In this document: piece by piece, positions 1 to 5,384 of the stretch
Layout of the letters: each line of letters starts with the position of its first letter
Numbering within the stretch: the first letter of the stretch is position 1
Source: Microcoleaceae cyanobacterium UBA11344
GTDB taxonomy: Bacteria > Cyanobacteriota > Cyanobacteriia > Cyanobacteriales > Microcoleaceae
Length of the DNA stretch: 5,484 nt
Assembly: GCA_003483675.1 (NCBI GenBank)
Contig: DMYK01000498.1
Coordinates: 1-5,484 of the forward strand
Reading direction: 5' to 3'
Program-made: the position numbers and the translations under genes
The notes under the pieces: generated by a model
Databases searched by the model: none
The model's input: the letters and a program-made list of their open reading frames with translations, nothing else
Told to the model about the DNA's origin: nothing

Positions 1-1034
1 GTCGGTGCAATATTGACTGTAAATGTCCCCAAATTGCCAGCTACACCAAAATTGTTAACCGTGTCGCTTACTTGCTGAGCTTGTAGTTGTACTGTGTAAA
101 TGCCATTATCTGCCGTATCCCAAGCATCACCAGGGGGAATAAATGAGTAAGTCGCGGCGCGGGGAGTGCCATTACCTAGAGGCGTGAAATTTACTAGAGT
201 TGCCGGTTGGCTTTTGCCATCGGGGCCAGTGACGAGGATATTATTACTATCTAAGCTAGTAACGTTGACGGCTGTATTGTCGCTGTAGGTAACAGTGAAA
301 TTGTAATTAGTCCCACCTGCTGTGTTGATATTGGTTAAGCTGGTAGAAGCGATCGGCAAAGTGAAGTCGGAGCTCCAAGTATTGCTAGCATTTGTATTCA
401 GAGAATTGCCAGCCACGTCGGCGATACCAGAAGCAGTAGCAGTGAGGGAGAGTTGGTAATTGCCATCGCTACTGGTTAATCCCGTCAGGTTGTCTAACGT
501 CCAGTTAGTATTGTTCCTAGTGCTTAGGGTAGCCCCTGCGAGGGGAACGGGTACTCCATTTTGAGTCAGACTTAAATCGGCTATTTCAAAGCCTGTTACA
601 GGTTCACTGAAAGTAATGGGAATTGTACTGACACTACTGTTCCGGGGATCGGGAGTAACTGGGTCAAAGGTGACAGTGGGGAGAGTTTGATCAACTGTAT
701 AAGTCTCTCCTGTAAAGTTGCCGTTGCCATCCCCGTTCCCTCCTAATGGGACAAATAGGGAATTAGTAATCGAATCATCATCAACGATATTTAATCCTAG
801 GATGCCATCACCAGTGCCAGTGTTAACACTTACATTGTAGGTGTTGTCGATACCTGTCACTCCCGTGATACTTGCACCCATTAGCCCTGTAGATGTCAGG
901 GTAAAGTCTGTGGGATCTACTCCACTAACATTCTCATTAAAGGTGACGGTGTAGTTGACATTATTTGAATTTGTTGGGTTGGGGTCGGCAAGTTTGATGC
1001 CGCTGACTGTGGGGTTGTTGGATATAAAACTCAC
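1..1034 (-). CDS. Large Ig-like/beta-sandwich repeat protein, N-terminal part (C-terminus beyond window)
   Basis: Reading the minus strand from a GTG at 1034-1032 gives 344 uninterrupted codons running off the left edge. The product is rich in Thr, Asn, Ser, Gly and Asp and is built of tandem domains. Residues ~5-108 resemble cyanobacterial repeats (NYTVTFNENVSGVDPTDFTL, then a NTGTGDG turn and IVDDDS). A second Ig-like unit covers ~116-222 (PITFSEPVTGFEIADLSL ... SGIADVAGNSL). A third covers ~226-344 (FTVTYSDNTAVNVTSLDSNN ... DTADNGIYTV ... GNLGTFTV). Such units are typical of long cyanobacterial surface or secreted proteins, often exported by type I secretion, so an adhesin-like role is inferred. 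No N-terminal signal peptide is visible, which would fit type I export. The GTG is chosen because an in-frame TAA lies about 20 bases upstream and GGGAG sits 7 bases before it. An alternative is that the gene is N-terminally truncated relative to a longer family member. Function is not provable from this fragment. Confidence 0.85.
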   Translation of the reverse strand, partial: MSFISNNPTVSGIKLADPNPTNSNNVNYTVTFNENVSGVDPTDFTLTSTGLMGASITGVTGIDNTYNVSVNTGTGDGILGLNIVDDDSITNSLFVPLGGNGDGNGNFTGETYTVDQTLPTVTFDPVTPDPRNSSVSTIPITFSEPVTGFEIADLSLTQNGVPVPLAGATLSTRNNTNWTLDNLTGLTSSDGNYQLSLTATASGIADVAGNSLNTNASNTWSSDFTLPIASTSLTNINTAGGTNYNFTVTYSDNTAVNVTSLDSNNILVTGPDGKSQPATLVNFTPLGNGTPRAATYSFIPPGDAWDTADNGIYTVQLQAQQVSDTVNNFGVAGNLGTFTVNIAP

Positions 1035-1041
1035 TGTTTTT

Positions 1042-1046
1042 CTCCC
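1042..1046 (-). promoter_or_regulatory. Shine-Dalgarno supporting a GTG start
   Basis: On the minus strand GGGAG lies 7 bases before the GTG at 1034. This is what decides the non-ATG start of the Ig-like repeat protein; no ATG precedes it in frame after the nearby TAA. Confidence 0.6.
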
Positions 1047-1079
1047 TGTATTTTATAGTTGATTTTAGCACACTTAGCC

Positions 1080-1108
1080 ATGTTAGCATTGAACTTGCAT
1101 TCAGTCAA
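1080..1108 (-). promoter_or_regulatory. Candidate sigma-70 promoter for the Ig-like repeat gene
   Basis: On the minus strand TTGACT (1108-1103) is separated by exactly 17 bases from TAACAT (1085-1080). This matches the -35 box at 5 of 6 positions and the -10 box at 4 of 6. Transcription would begin near 1073, giving a leader of about 40 bases before the GTG. The motif sits in an AT-rich gap with no other gene, which supports it, but it is a consensus match only. Confidence 0.4.
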
Positions 1109-1199
1109 ACGATCGATCTATCCCATATTAATCACACTCATTTTTTTTTACATAAATGGTATCTAGGTTAAGCACAATATCAGGAATATTTCTCAATAT

Positions 1200-1226
1200 T
1201 TGGGATAATTTCGCTGAATTTCCCAA
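1200..1226. other. Imperfect hairpin in the AT-rich gap
   Basis: TTGGGA at 1200-1205 pairs with TCCCAA at 1221-1226, and inner AATT blocks pair across small bulges around a short loop. It lies about 63 bases beyond the stop of the decayed kinase and 91 bases before the promoter box at 1108. It could be a relic terminator of the kinase or a regulator site. No U-tract follows on the minus strand; a short TTTT follows on the plus strand. The rest of the 1035-1288 gap is AT-rich and includes a nine-T run at 1141-1149. Confidence 0.25.
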
Positions 1227-1288
1227 TTTTGAGCATATGGTGATGTATTCTCTTGCTCTGCCTCCTGTAATCAAGCCAGAGACACCAC

Positions 1289-1521
1289 CTAAGACAGCGG
1301 AATTTCAATTATAAACTCGGTTCCTTCTCCTGCTGCTGAGTTACATTCAAGCGTGCCGCCGTGCTTTTCGGCGACAATCGAGTGCGAAATAGATAATCCT
1401 GATCCGGGACTTTTTGCTGCTGGTTGTCAACAAGGGCGACAGCAATTTCGATCGCACTTCTTGTGTCATACCGGGGGCCATTGTCAATAATCGAGATAGC
1501 AAGGCGATCGAACTTGTTACC
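1289..1521 (-). pseudogene. Remnant of a sensor histidine kinase, 3' end of the ATPase domain
   Basis: The minus strand shows the end of a HATPase_c domain split over two frames. Upstream, codons from ~1521 read NKFDRLAISIIDNGPGMTQE and continue to VRSKLLSPLLTT, which is the G1 box (DNGPG) and a weakened F box (usually DPFFTT). The match is lost at about 1413-1426 and resumes in another frame as KSPGSGLSISHSIVAEKHGG, followed by TLECNSAAGEGTEFIIEIPL and a TAG at 1291-1289. The second part is the G2 box and the normal C-terminus of cyanobacterial hybrid or sensor kinases. The G2 box is itself degraded, since GTGLG has become SPGSG. An in-frame TAA at 1524-1522 stops the upstream reading, and no H-box or sensor domain can be found above it. 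A live kinase is therefore excluded; the fragment is a truncated, frameshifted relic. A sequencing error could explain the frameshift but not the missing 5' portion. Confidence 0.8.
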
Positions 1522-1860
1522 TTACCTCAGCCAGACAGCCTGAGTAAAGCAGCAGCATCAATTATAATTTTTAATTTGACAGTGGCAAGAGAGAGTCTGA
1601 TCAGAGAAGATCATAGTACAAATTACGTAAATATACTCAATAGAAATTACCACGTAAGTACAGGGAAAGTCGGAAAGATTTTGCGAGGCGCAAGCAACGG
1701 CAGTAGGTAAAGCCTGCAAGGTAAAATTTTATTGGCGATTGCTACATTTGCTGGCGGTGTCCACGGGGATTTATCGGCAGAAAGCCATAGTTTTCCAGAA
1801 CCAGAAAAGTTTTGAGAGTATTGTGATTGTGGATATATTAAGAATTGCGATCGAGTAAAA
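1522..1860. other. Gene-free stretch between kinase remnant and hydrolase
   Basis: No convincing gene is seen on either strand. On the minus strand a short reading beside the kinase relic (IIIDAAALLRLSG, around 1533-1571) faintly recalls the N-box NNAIDAL and may be further kinase debris, but this is weak. On the plus strand an open stretch of 34 codons (1711-1812, GKILLAIATFAGG... to TGA) is in phase with the hydrolase but lacks a usual start codon. The only regulatory signal I would support is the promoter at 1812-1839. Confidence 0.5.
1812..1839 (+). promoter_or_regulatory. Candidate sigma-70 promoter for the DUF1400 hydrolase gene
   Basis: TTGAGA (1812-1817) and TATATT (1834-1839) are separated by 16 bases, each matching consensus at 5 of 6 positions. 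Transcription would begin near 1846, leaving a leader of only about 15 bases. That fits the absence of any clear Shine-Dalgarno before the ATG at 1861. Confidence 0.45.
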
Positions 1861-3516
1861 ATGAGCAACAAATTAGGATGTAAGTGGTTGTCGTCCCTGG
1901 TAAGTATGTTTAGCGTTATGGCCGACACTTTCAGCGGTATCGCAAACCCTGTGAAAGTGGCGGAAACGGTGGTTGTTCGCAAAGGATTTTTGGAGTTGTC
2001 AATATCTGTTGCTGATTTGCGATCGCTCGTGGAAACGGGAAAAGTCCCCGATCGCTTGCAAACATACGCTAATCTGTTGTCTGGGGAACAGCGTAGTCAA
2101 ATCTTTGGGGCGCTGAAAGCAAAAATTCCCCTGAATGTGGTCGGTTTGAGCAATTTGCTAAATACTGACGTTGGTACTGCGATTCTGGCGGATCTGACTA
2201 CGGTAATACCCAGGCGCGACGGTGCGGGAGTCGAAGCGCTGCGATCGGCCTTAGTTTTGGGAGCGAAAGCGCCCGAAGGCTTGTCGGTACTGAGTTTTAT
2301 TGAAAATTATCCAGATAGGCGGGTAGTGGTGGATCTCGATCGAGCCTTCGCAGTTATGGGACAATTGAATAGGAGTTTTTGGGAAACTCAGCGGTTTATG
2401 GTCGCGATCGCACCTCAATTAGCAGCCTCTAAACCTGCGCTGAAGCTGCCGATTGATCCGACTCAACCTGGGCCTCATTCGGTGCGGGTAATGAGGCTAG
2501 ATTTAAACGATAGCACCCGCAATCGGCACATTCCGCTTGACGTTTATTGGTCACGGGCGGCGACAATTGACAAACCGACGATCGTGTTTTCTCACGGTTT
2601 GGGTTCTGTGCGTACCGATTTGCGCTACTTAGCCGAACATTTGGCGTCTCACGGCTATGTGGTAGCTGCTTTGGAACATCCGGGAAGCAACGAAAGCAAC
2701 ACGAATTCTGCGATCGCGGGTAAGTCGCCGCCGATCGCACCTCAAGAGTTTTTAGACCGTCCCAAAGATATCAGTTTTGTACTCGATGAATTGGCAAAAT
2801 TCAACCAAACTGATGATAATTTGCAGGGGAAAATCGCGATCGAGCGATCGATGATCGTGGGATATTCCTTCGGCGGCGCAACTGCTTTGTCCGTAGCCGG
2901 TGCCGAGTTGCAACTAAGCGGTCTCAGACAGCGCTGTCAGGAGGATTTAATTACTTTAAGTTTCGGCGAAGGAATGCAGTGCGAGGCGGCCGGATTACCA
3001 GAAGAACGCTATCAACTGCGCGAGCCCAGGATTAAAAGGGCGATCGCCATGAATCCTACAACTTCTTTATTATTTGGAGAAACTGGTTTAAGTGCGATTG
3101 AAATTCCCACCTTAATAGTCGCATCTTCAGCAGACAAAACTACACCCGCTTTCAGGGAACAAATTATCGGCTTCCCCAAAATTCCCTCTCCGAAATGGCT
3201 GGTGGGTTTTGTGGGCGGAACTCACCTCAGCGTTAAAGATCCGAGTACAACTTTAGAGCAAGTTGGCAGACCAAGTACAGTGATGACCGGAGATGAAGTA
3301 GTCGGCGACCAAGCTGTTAGCATTCGCAACTATATTAAAGCTATAACTTTAGCAATGGCCGCTCAAATGACCGATGATGCTGACAAGTATGCCATCTTTT
3401 TAACACCAGAATACGCGCAATTTGCATCTACAACCGCAATTCCCGTGCGGCTGATGACAGAGATTTCCCCAGAAGCTAATGCAGTCGTGCAAAGTTTCAT
3501 GCAGCAGAATAAGTAG
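1861..3516 (+). CDS. DUF1400 alpha/beta hydrolase (PAF-acetylhydrolase-like serine esterase)
   Basis: A complete 551-residue protein. Residues ~33-165 match the DUF1400 domain found in front of cyanobacterial hydrolases (ETVVVRKGFLELSISVADL ... GAKAPEGLSVLSFI). From ~205 an alpha/beta-hydrolase fold follows: the oxyanion loop HGLG at 245-248, the nucleophile elbow GYSFGG with Ser336, a likely acid Asp425 in ASSADKTTP, and a likely base His455 in GGTHLS. The triad is intact, so an active esterase or lipase of the PAF-acetylhydrolase/dienelactone-hydrolase type is expected; the substrate is unknown. The start is forced: TGA at 1813-1815 is in frame and no ATG, GTG or TTG lies between it and 1861. 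There is no clear Shine-Dalgarno. Family members usually carry a signal peptide. Here residues 8-34 are only modestly hydrophobic and include Asp22, so export is uncertain. All four HIP1 octamers of the window lie in this gene. It is probably monocistronic, since repeats follow its stop. Confidence 0.93.
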   Translation: MSNKLGCKWLSSLVSMFSVMADTFSGIANPVKVAETVVVRKGFLELSISVADLRSLVETGKVPDRLQTYANLLSGEQRSQIFGALKAKIPLNVVGLSNLLNTDVGTAILADLTTVIPRRDGAGVEALRSALVLGAKAPEGLSVLSFIENYPDRRVVVDLDRAFAVMGQLNRSFWETQRFMVAIAPQLAASKPALKLPIDPTQPGPHSVRVMRLDLNDSTRNRHIPLDVYWSRAATIDKPTIVFSHGLGSVRTDLRYLAEHLASHGYVVAALEHPGSNESNTNSAIAGKSPPIAPQEFLDRPKDISFVLDELAKFNQTDDNLQGKIAIERSMIVGYSFGGATALSVAGAELQLSGLRQRCQEDLITLSFGEGMQCEAAGLPEERYQLREPRIKRAIAMNPTTSLLFGETGLSAIEIPTLIVASSADKTTPAFREQIIGFPKIPSPKWLVGFVGGTHLSVKDPSTTLEQVGRPSTVMTGDEVVGDQAVSIRNYIKAITLAMAAQMTDDADKYAIFLTPEYAQFASTTAIPVRLMTEISPEANAVVQSFMQQNK

Positions 3517-3518
3517 TC

Positions 3519-3553
3519 GGTTATTGGTTATTGGTTATTGGTTATTGGTTATT
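3519..3553 (+). repeat. Five perfect tandem copies of heptamer GGTTATT
   Basis: GGTTATT is repeated five times without change, starting two bases after the hydrolase stop codon. Short tandemly repeated heptanucleotides are a known feature of filamentous cyanobacterial genomes. Length variation by slippage is expected. Its position directly after the gene means it would form the 3' end of the hydrolase transcript. Confidence 0.95.
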
Positions 3554-3558
3554 TACTA

Positions 3559-3607
3559 CCAATTAGCAATTCCCAATTCCCCGTGCCCGATGCCCCCTGC
3601 CCAATTC
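3559..3607 (+). repeat. Seven degenerate heptads of the CCAATTC type
   Basis: Cutting from 3559 in sevens gives CCAATTA, GCAATTC, CCAATTC, CCCGTGC, CCGATGC, CCCCTGC and CCAATTC, so the 7-base register is kept although the units diverge into two sub-types. It is separated from the GGTTATT block by five bases. CCAATTA is one change from CCAATAA, a rotation of the reverse complement of GGTTATT, so the two blocks form an imperfect inverted pair that could fold in RNA. Confidence 0.85.
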
Positions 3608-3691
3608 CCATAAATTATTAGCGATATTTTATGGCTGTTAAAGGGCAAAATATAAGTAAAGCAATTTCACAAACTCTACTCGGAAACTCCT

Positions 3692-3916
3692 ATGCCTAAA
3701 AAAAATGTCATACCGCTGTTGCTACTGGTAACAGCACTGTTTATCACCTATGGTGACAGTTGGACTTTTCTCCCGAAACCTGCAAGAAATGCCAGTCTGA
3801 CAAGTCGAAAATTCGTAGTCGGGCTGTGGCCGAGTTGGGTGAAGCCGAGGGATTTAAACGAGAAAAGGCAACGGGAACTTGACGAACTACAAAAAACTCC
3901 CACTCCCAACCGTTGA
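3692..3916 (+). CDS. Small single-span membrane or exported protein, conserved cyanobacterial type
   Basis: A 74-residue protein starting MPKKN, with a hydrophobic stretch at residues ~6-20 (VIPLLLLVTALFITY) right after a basic N-terminus. It then has a Pro/aromatic-rich segment with FLPKP at 26-30 and VGLWPSW at 43-49, and a charged tail from ~51 with an EKRQRELDELQK helix. This reads as a signal anchor with a short soluble tail. I recall similar short cyanobacterial proteins of unknown function with the ITYGDS...LPKP and GL(F/W)PSW signatures, but cannot verify it. GGA lies 7 bases before the ATG, and TATAAG at 3651-3656 is a possible -10 box without a convincing -35. The gene stands alone; the stop at 3914-3916 is followed by a hairpin at 3941-3969. 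No function is proposed. Confidence 0.7.
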   Translation: MPKKNVIPLLLLVTALFITYGDSWTFLPKPARNASLTSRKFVVGLWPSWVKPRDLNEKRQRELDELQKTPTPNR

Positions 3917-3940
3917 TGGAAAAAACAAGAATTATGTTAG

Positions 3941-3969
3941 ATACCCAACTTTTTCAAGAAGTCGGGTAT
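3941..3969. terminator. Stable hairpin downstream of the small gene, possible terminator or palindromic repeat
   Basis: ATACCCAACTT (3941-3951) pairs with AAGTCGGGTAT (3959-3969) with one A-C mismatch. The pairing can extend inwards by one wobble and one standard pair, leaving a three-base loop. It starts 24 bases after the stop of the 74-residue protein. There is no U-tract directly after it on the plus strand, so termination is inferred only. The AACTTTTTCAAGAAGT core resembles palindromes dispersed in filamentous cyanobacterial genomes, so it may equally be a repeat family member. Confidence 0.5.
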
Positions 3970-4022
3970 AGCAGTTTTCAATTCTATGAAATACGGCAGA
4001 CGGCTGTAGGGACACTCCAAGA

Positions 4023-4042
4023 GCCCATTAGTGTCAACTTAA
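4023..4042 (+). repeat. Left core inverted repeat of the MITE-like element
   Basis: Twenty bases, GCCCATTAGTGTCAACTTAA, matching the reverse complement of 4205-4224 with a single A/G difference. This is the best conserved part of the element's termini. Confidence 0.85.
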
Positions 4043-4083
4043 CGTCAAACCCTGTCACAGACTGCTGTTTGACTATTAAAGCC

Positions 4084-4165
4084 AGATCCCCCCAGCCCCC
4101 CTTAAGAAGGGGGGGACAAGAAGTTACTCAAAGTCCCCCTTCTTAAGGGGGATTTAGGGGGATCT
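4084..4165. repeat. Nested GATCCCCC palindromic repeat with two internal hairpins
   Basis: Arms of about 32 bases run from AGATCCCCC at 4084 and its mirror GGGGGATCT ending at 4165, separated by a spacer of about 15 bases. Each arm also folds alone: CCCCCCTT/AAGGGGGG with loop AAG at 4096-4114, and CCCCCTT/AAGGGGG with loop CTT at 4135-4151. The sequence can therefore form either one long stem or two short hairpins. I recall GATCCCCCTAAATCCCCCTTAA-type units as dispersed repeats in many cyanobacteria. It shares nothing with the surrounding inverted termini and looks inserted into them. It could act as a bidirectional transcription barrier between the small gene and ilvC. Confidence 0.85.
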
Positions 4166-4204
4166 AGACTCAGGTAAAAACGAGATTTATCAACGCTTTC
4201 AGCC

Positions 4205-4224
4205 TTAAGTTGACACCAATGGGC
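4205..4224 (-). repeat. Right core inverted repeat of the MITE-like element
   Basis: The reverse complement reads GCCCATTGGTGTCAACTTAA and pairs with 4023-4042 at 19 of 20 positions, pointing inward. Confidence 0.85.
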
Positions 4225-4310
4225 AGTGCCTAAGTCCCTACCGGACATCTGTACTTCACTCAACTGAGAAATGCTATATCTGGCTATTCTGTTTTTTTAA
4301 GTTGGTTGAC

Positions 4311-5306
4311 TTAGTTCTTTTTCAACCAGCTAAACATGGCGCGCAAATCTTTGCCAACTTCTTCAATCGGATGTTCTGCTTCCTGACGGCGCATTGAGAT
4401 AAATCCTGGTTTGCCGGCTTGATTTTCTAGAACGAATTCGCGGGCAAATTGGCCTGATTGAATTTCGCTGAGAATTTTCCGCATTTCGGCGCGGGTTTCA
4501 TCGGTGACGATGCGGGGGCCGCGAGTTAAATCGCCGTATTCTGCGGTATTAGAGATGCTATCGCGCATTTTGGCGAGGCCTCCTTCTACTATTAAGTCAA
4601 CGATAAGTTTGACTTCGTGCAAGCATTCAAAATAAGCTAATTCGGGTTGGTATCCGGCATCAACTAAGGTTTCAAATCCAGCTTTTATCAAAGCACTTAA
4701 ACCGCCGCACAAAACTACTTGTTCGCCAAAAAGATCGGTTTCGGTTTCTTCGCGGAAAGTGGTTTCGAGTATGCCGGCTCTAGTGCCGCCGATACCTTTA
4801 GCATAGGCCATTGCCCGATCGCGCGCTTGGCCAGAAGCATCTTGATAGATGGCAAACAAGCTGGGAACACCTTCTCCCTGTTCGTAAGTCCGCCGCACCA
4901 AATGTCCGGGGCCTTTGGGAGCAATCATTACTACGTCTACATCGGCTGGGGGAACAACTTGGCCGAAGTGAATGTTAAAACCGTGGGCAAATGCCAGAAC
5001 TTTTCCTGCTGAAAGATGCGGTTCAATCTGTTCTTTGTAAACGGTTTTTTGCACTTCATCTGGCAATAGAATCATGATGAAGTCAGCGGCTGCTGCTGCT
5101 TTGTCTACTGGGTGAACTTTTAAACCTGCTGCGGTGGCTTTGTCGGCCGATTTACTGCCGGGATACAAGCCGACAATGACGTTCATGCCACTGTCTTTGA
5201 GGTTGAGGGCGTGAGCGTGTCCTTGAGAGCCGTAGCCGATGATGGCAATGGTTTTGTCGGCTAATAGGTCTAGGTTGGCGTCGGTGTCGTAATACATACG
5301 GGCCAT
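4311..5306 (-). CDS. ilvC: Ketol-acid reductoisomerase (NADP+), class I
   Basis: A complete 331-residue IlvC, the usual short class I length. It converts 2-acetolactate or 2-aceto-2-hydroxybutyrate to the dihydroxy acids of valine, isoleucine and leucine synthesis, using Mg2+ and NADPH in the cytoplasm. The N-terminal Rossmann domain has [10 protein letters not shown] at 24-33 and a cofactor-specificity loop [12 protein letters not shown] from 46, with serines suited to the NADPH phosphate. AHGFNIHFG (His108) and [20 protein letters not shown] (129-148) follow. The C-terminal knotted domain supplies the metal ligands Asp191 and Glu195 ([10 protein letters not shown]) and Glu227 and Glu231 ([11 protein letters not shown]), with Ser252 in SISNTAEYG binding substrate; all are present. 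The ATG at 5306 is supported by AGGAGA 8 bases upstream. A second ATG three codons in is less well placed. No other ilv or leu gene lies in the window; the gene appears monocistronic and converges with the 74-residue gene across the repeat block. Confidence 0.98.
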   Translation of the reverse strand: MARMYYDTDANLDLLADKTIAIIGYGSQGHAHALNLKDSGMNVIVGLYPGSKSADKATAAGLKVHPVDKAAAAADFIMILLPDEVQKTVYKEQIEPHLSAGKVLAFAHGFNIHFGQVVPPADVDVVMIAPKGPGHLVRRTYEQGEGVPSLFAIYQDASGQARDRAMAYAKGIGGTRAGILETTFREETETDLFGEQVVLCGGLSALIKAGFETLVDAGYQPELAYFECLHEVKLIVDLIVEGGLAKMRDSISNTAEYGDLTRGPRIVTDETRAEMRKILSEIQSGQFAREFVLENQAGKPGFISMRRQEAEHPIEEVGKDLRAMFSWLKKN

Positions 5307-5314
5307 AGTGCTTG

Positions 5315-5320
5315 TCTCCT
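5315..5320 (-). promoter_or_regulatory. Shine-Dalgarno of ilvC
   Basis: AGGAGA on the minus strand lies 8 bases before the ATG at 5306-5304, which selects this start over the ATG at codon 4. Confidence 0.7.
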
Positions 5321-5355
5321 GCGATGCAAGTGGTAATTGACTGCAAAACTCTCAT

Positions 5356-5384
5356 TTTATCAAACTATGGTACTTTTTTTACAA
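5356..5384 (-). promoter_or_regulatory. Candidate promoter of ilvC
   Basis: On the minus strand TTGTAA (5384-5379) and GATAAA (5361-5356) are 17 bases apart, each matching consensus at 4 of 6 positions; a shifted -10 reading TAAAAT is also available. The implied leader is about 43 bases. I see no attenuator-like leader peptide rich in Val, Leu or Ile codons between here and the ATG. Confidence 0.35.

Larger units (their letters stand above)
3967..4278. mobile_element. MITE-like element or IS remnant with long imperfect inverted termini
   Basis: The two ends are inverted copies over about 75 bases. The core is GCCCATTAGTGTCAACTTAA at 4023-4042, whose reverse complement recurs at 4205-4224 with one change (19 of 20). 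Outside it, GTAGGGAC at 4006-4013 mirrors GTCCCTAC at 4234-4241 at the same 9-base distance. Further out, TATAGCA at 3967-3973 mirrors TGCTATA at 4272-4278, and the adjoining 30 bases agree at about 22 positions. The interior is only ~160 bases and carries no transposase, so it is non-autonomous or a deletion remnant. A smaller palindrome, GTCAAAC (4044-4050) with GTTTGAC (4067-4073), sits inside the left end, and an unrelated repeat is nested at 4084-4165. No clear target-site duplication is seen, and the true outer ends are uncertain. The element lies between the convergent small gene and ilvC. Confidence 0.65.

Noticed and set aside
1414..1710. 98-codon plus-strand open frame
   Set aside because: It lies antisense to the kinase remnant, has no family resemblance, and the opposite strand explains its first ~110 bases by clear ATPase motifs.
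1873..1884. Possible lipobox (KLGC, Cys7) in the hydrolase
   Set aside because: The Cys is too close to the N-terminus, with no hydrophobic signal sequence before it.
1647..1982. 111-codon minus-strand open frame
   Set aside because: It runs antisense across the hydrolase promoter and start, and its translation shows no recognisable domain.
2429..2740. 103-codon minus-strand frame
   Set aside because: Antisense shadow within the intact hydrolase gene.
3519..3607. CRISPR-like array
   Set aside because: The repeat unit is 7 bases with no spacers; this is a simple tandem repeat.
3913..4146. 77-codon plus-strand frame overlapping the small gene's stop (TTGATGG)
   Set aside because: It reads straight through the hairpin, the inverted terminus and the GATCCCCC palindrome. 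Its tail (RSPQPPLRRGG...) is translated repeat DNA, so translational coupling is unlikely.
4290..4312. ilvC terminator formed by AAGTTGGTTGACTT
   Set aside because: Only a 4-bp stem, overlapping the stop codon region, and followed on the ilvC strand by a run of A rather than U.
4715..5355. Three further open frames (4715-4924 minus, 4719-5012 plus, 5152-5355 minus)
   Set aside because: All overlap ilvC in other frames, and the ilvC translation fully explains the sequence.
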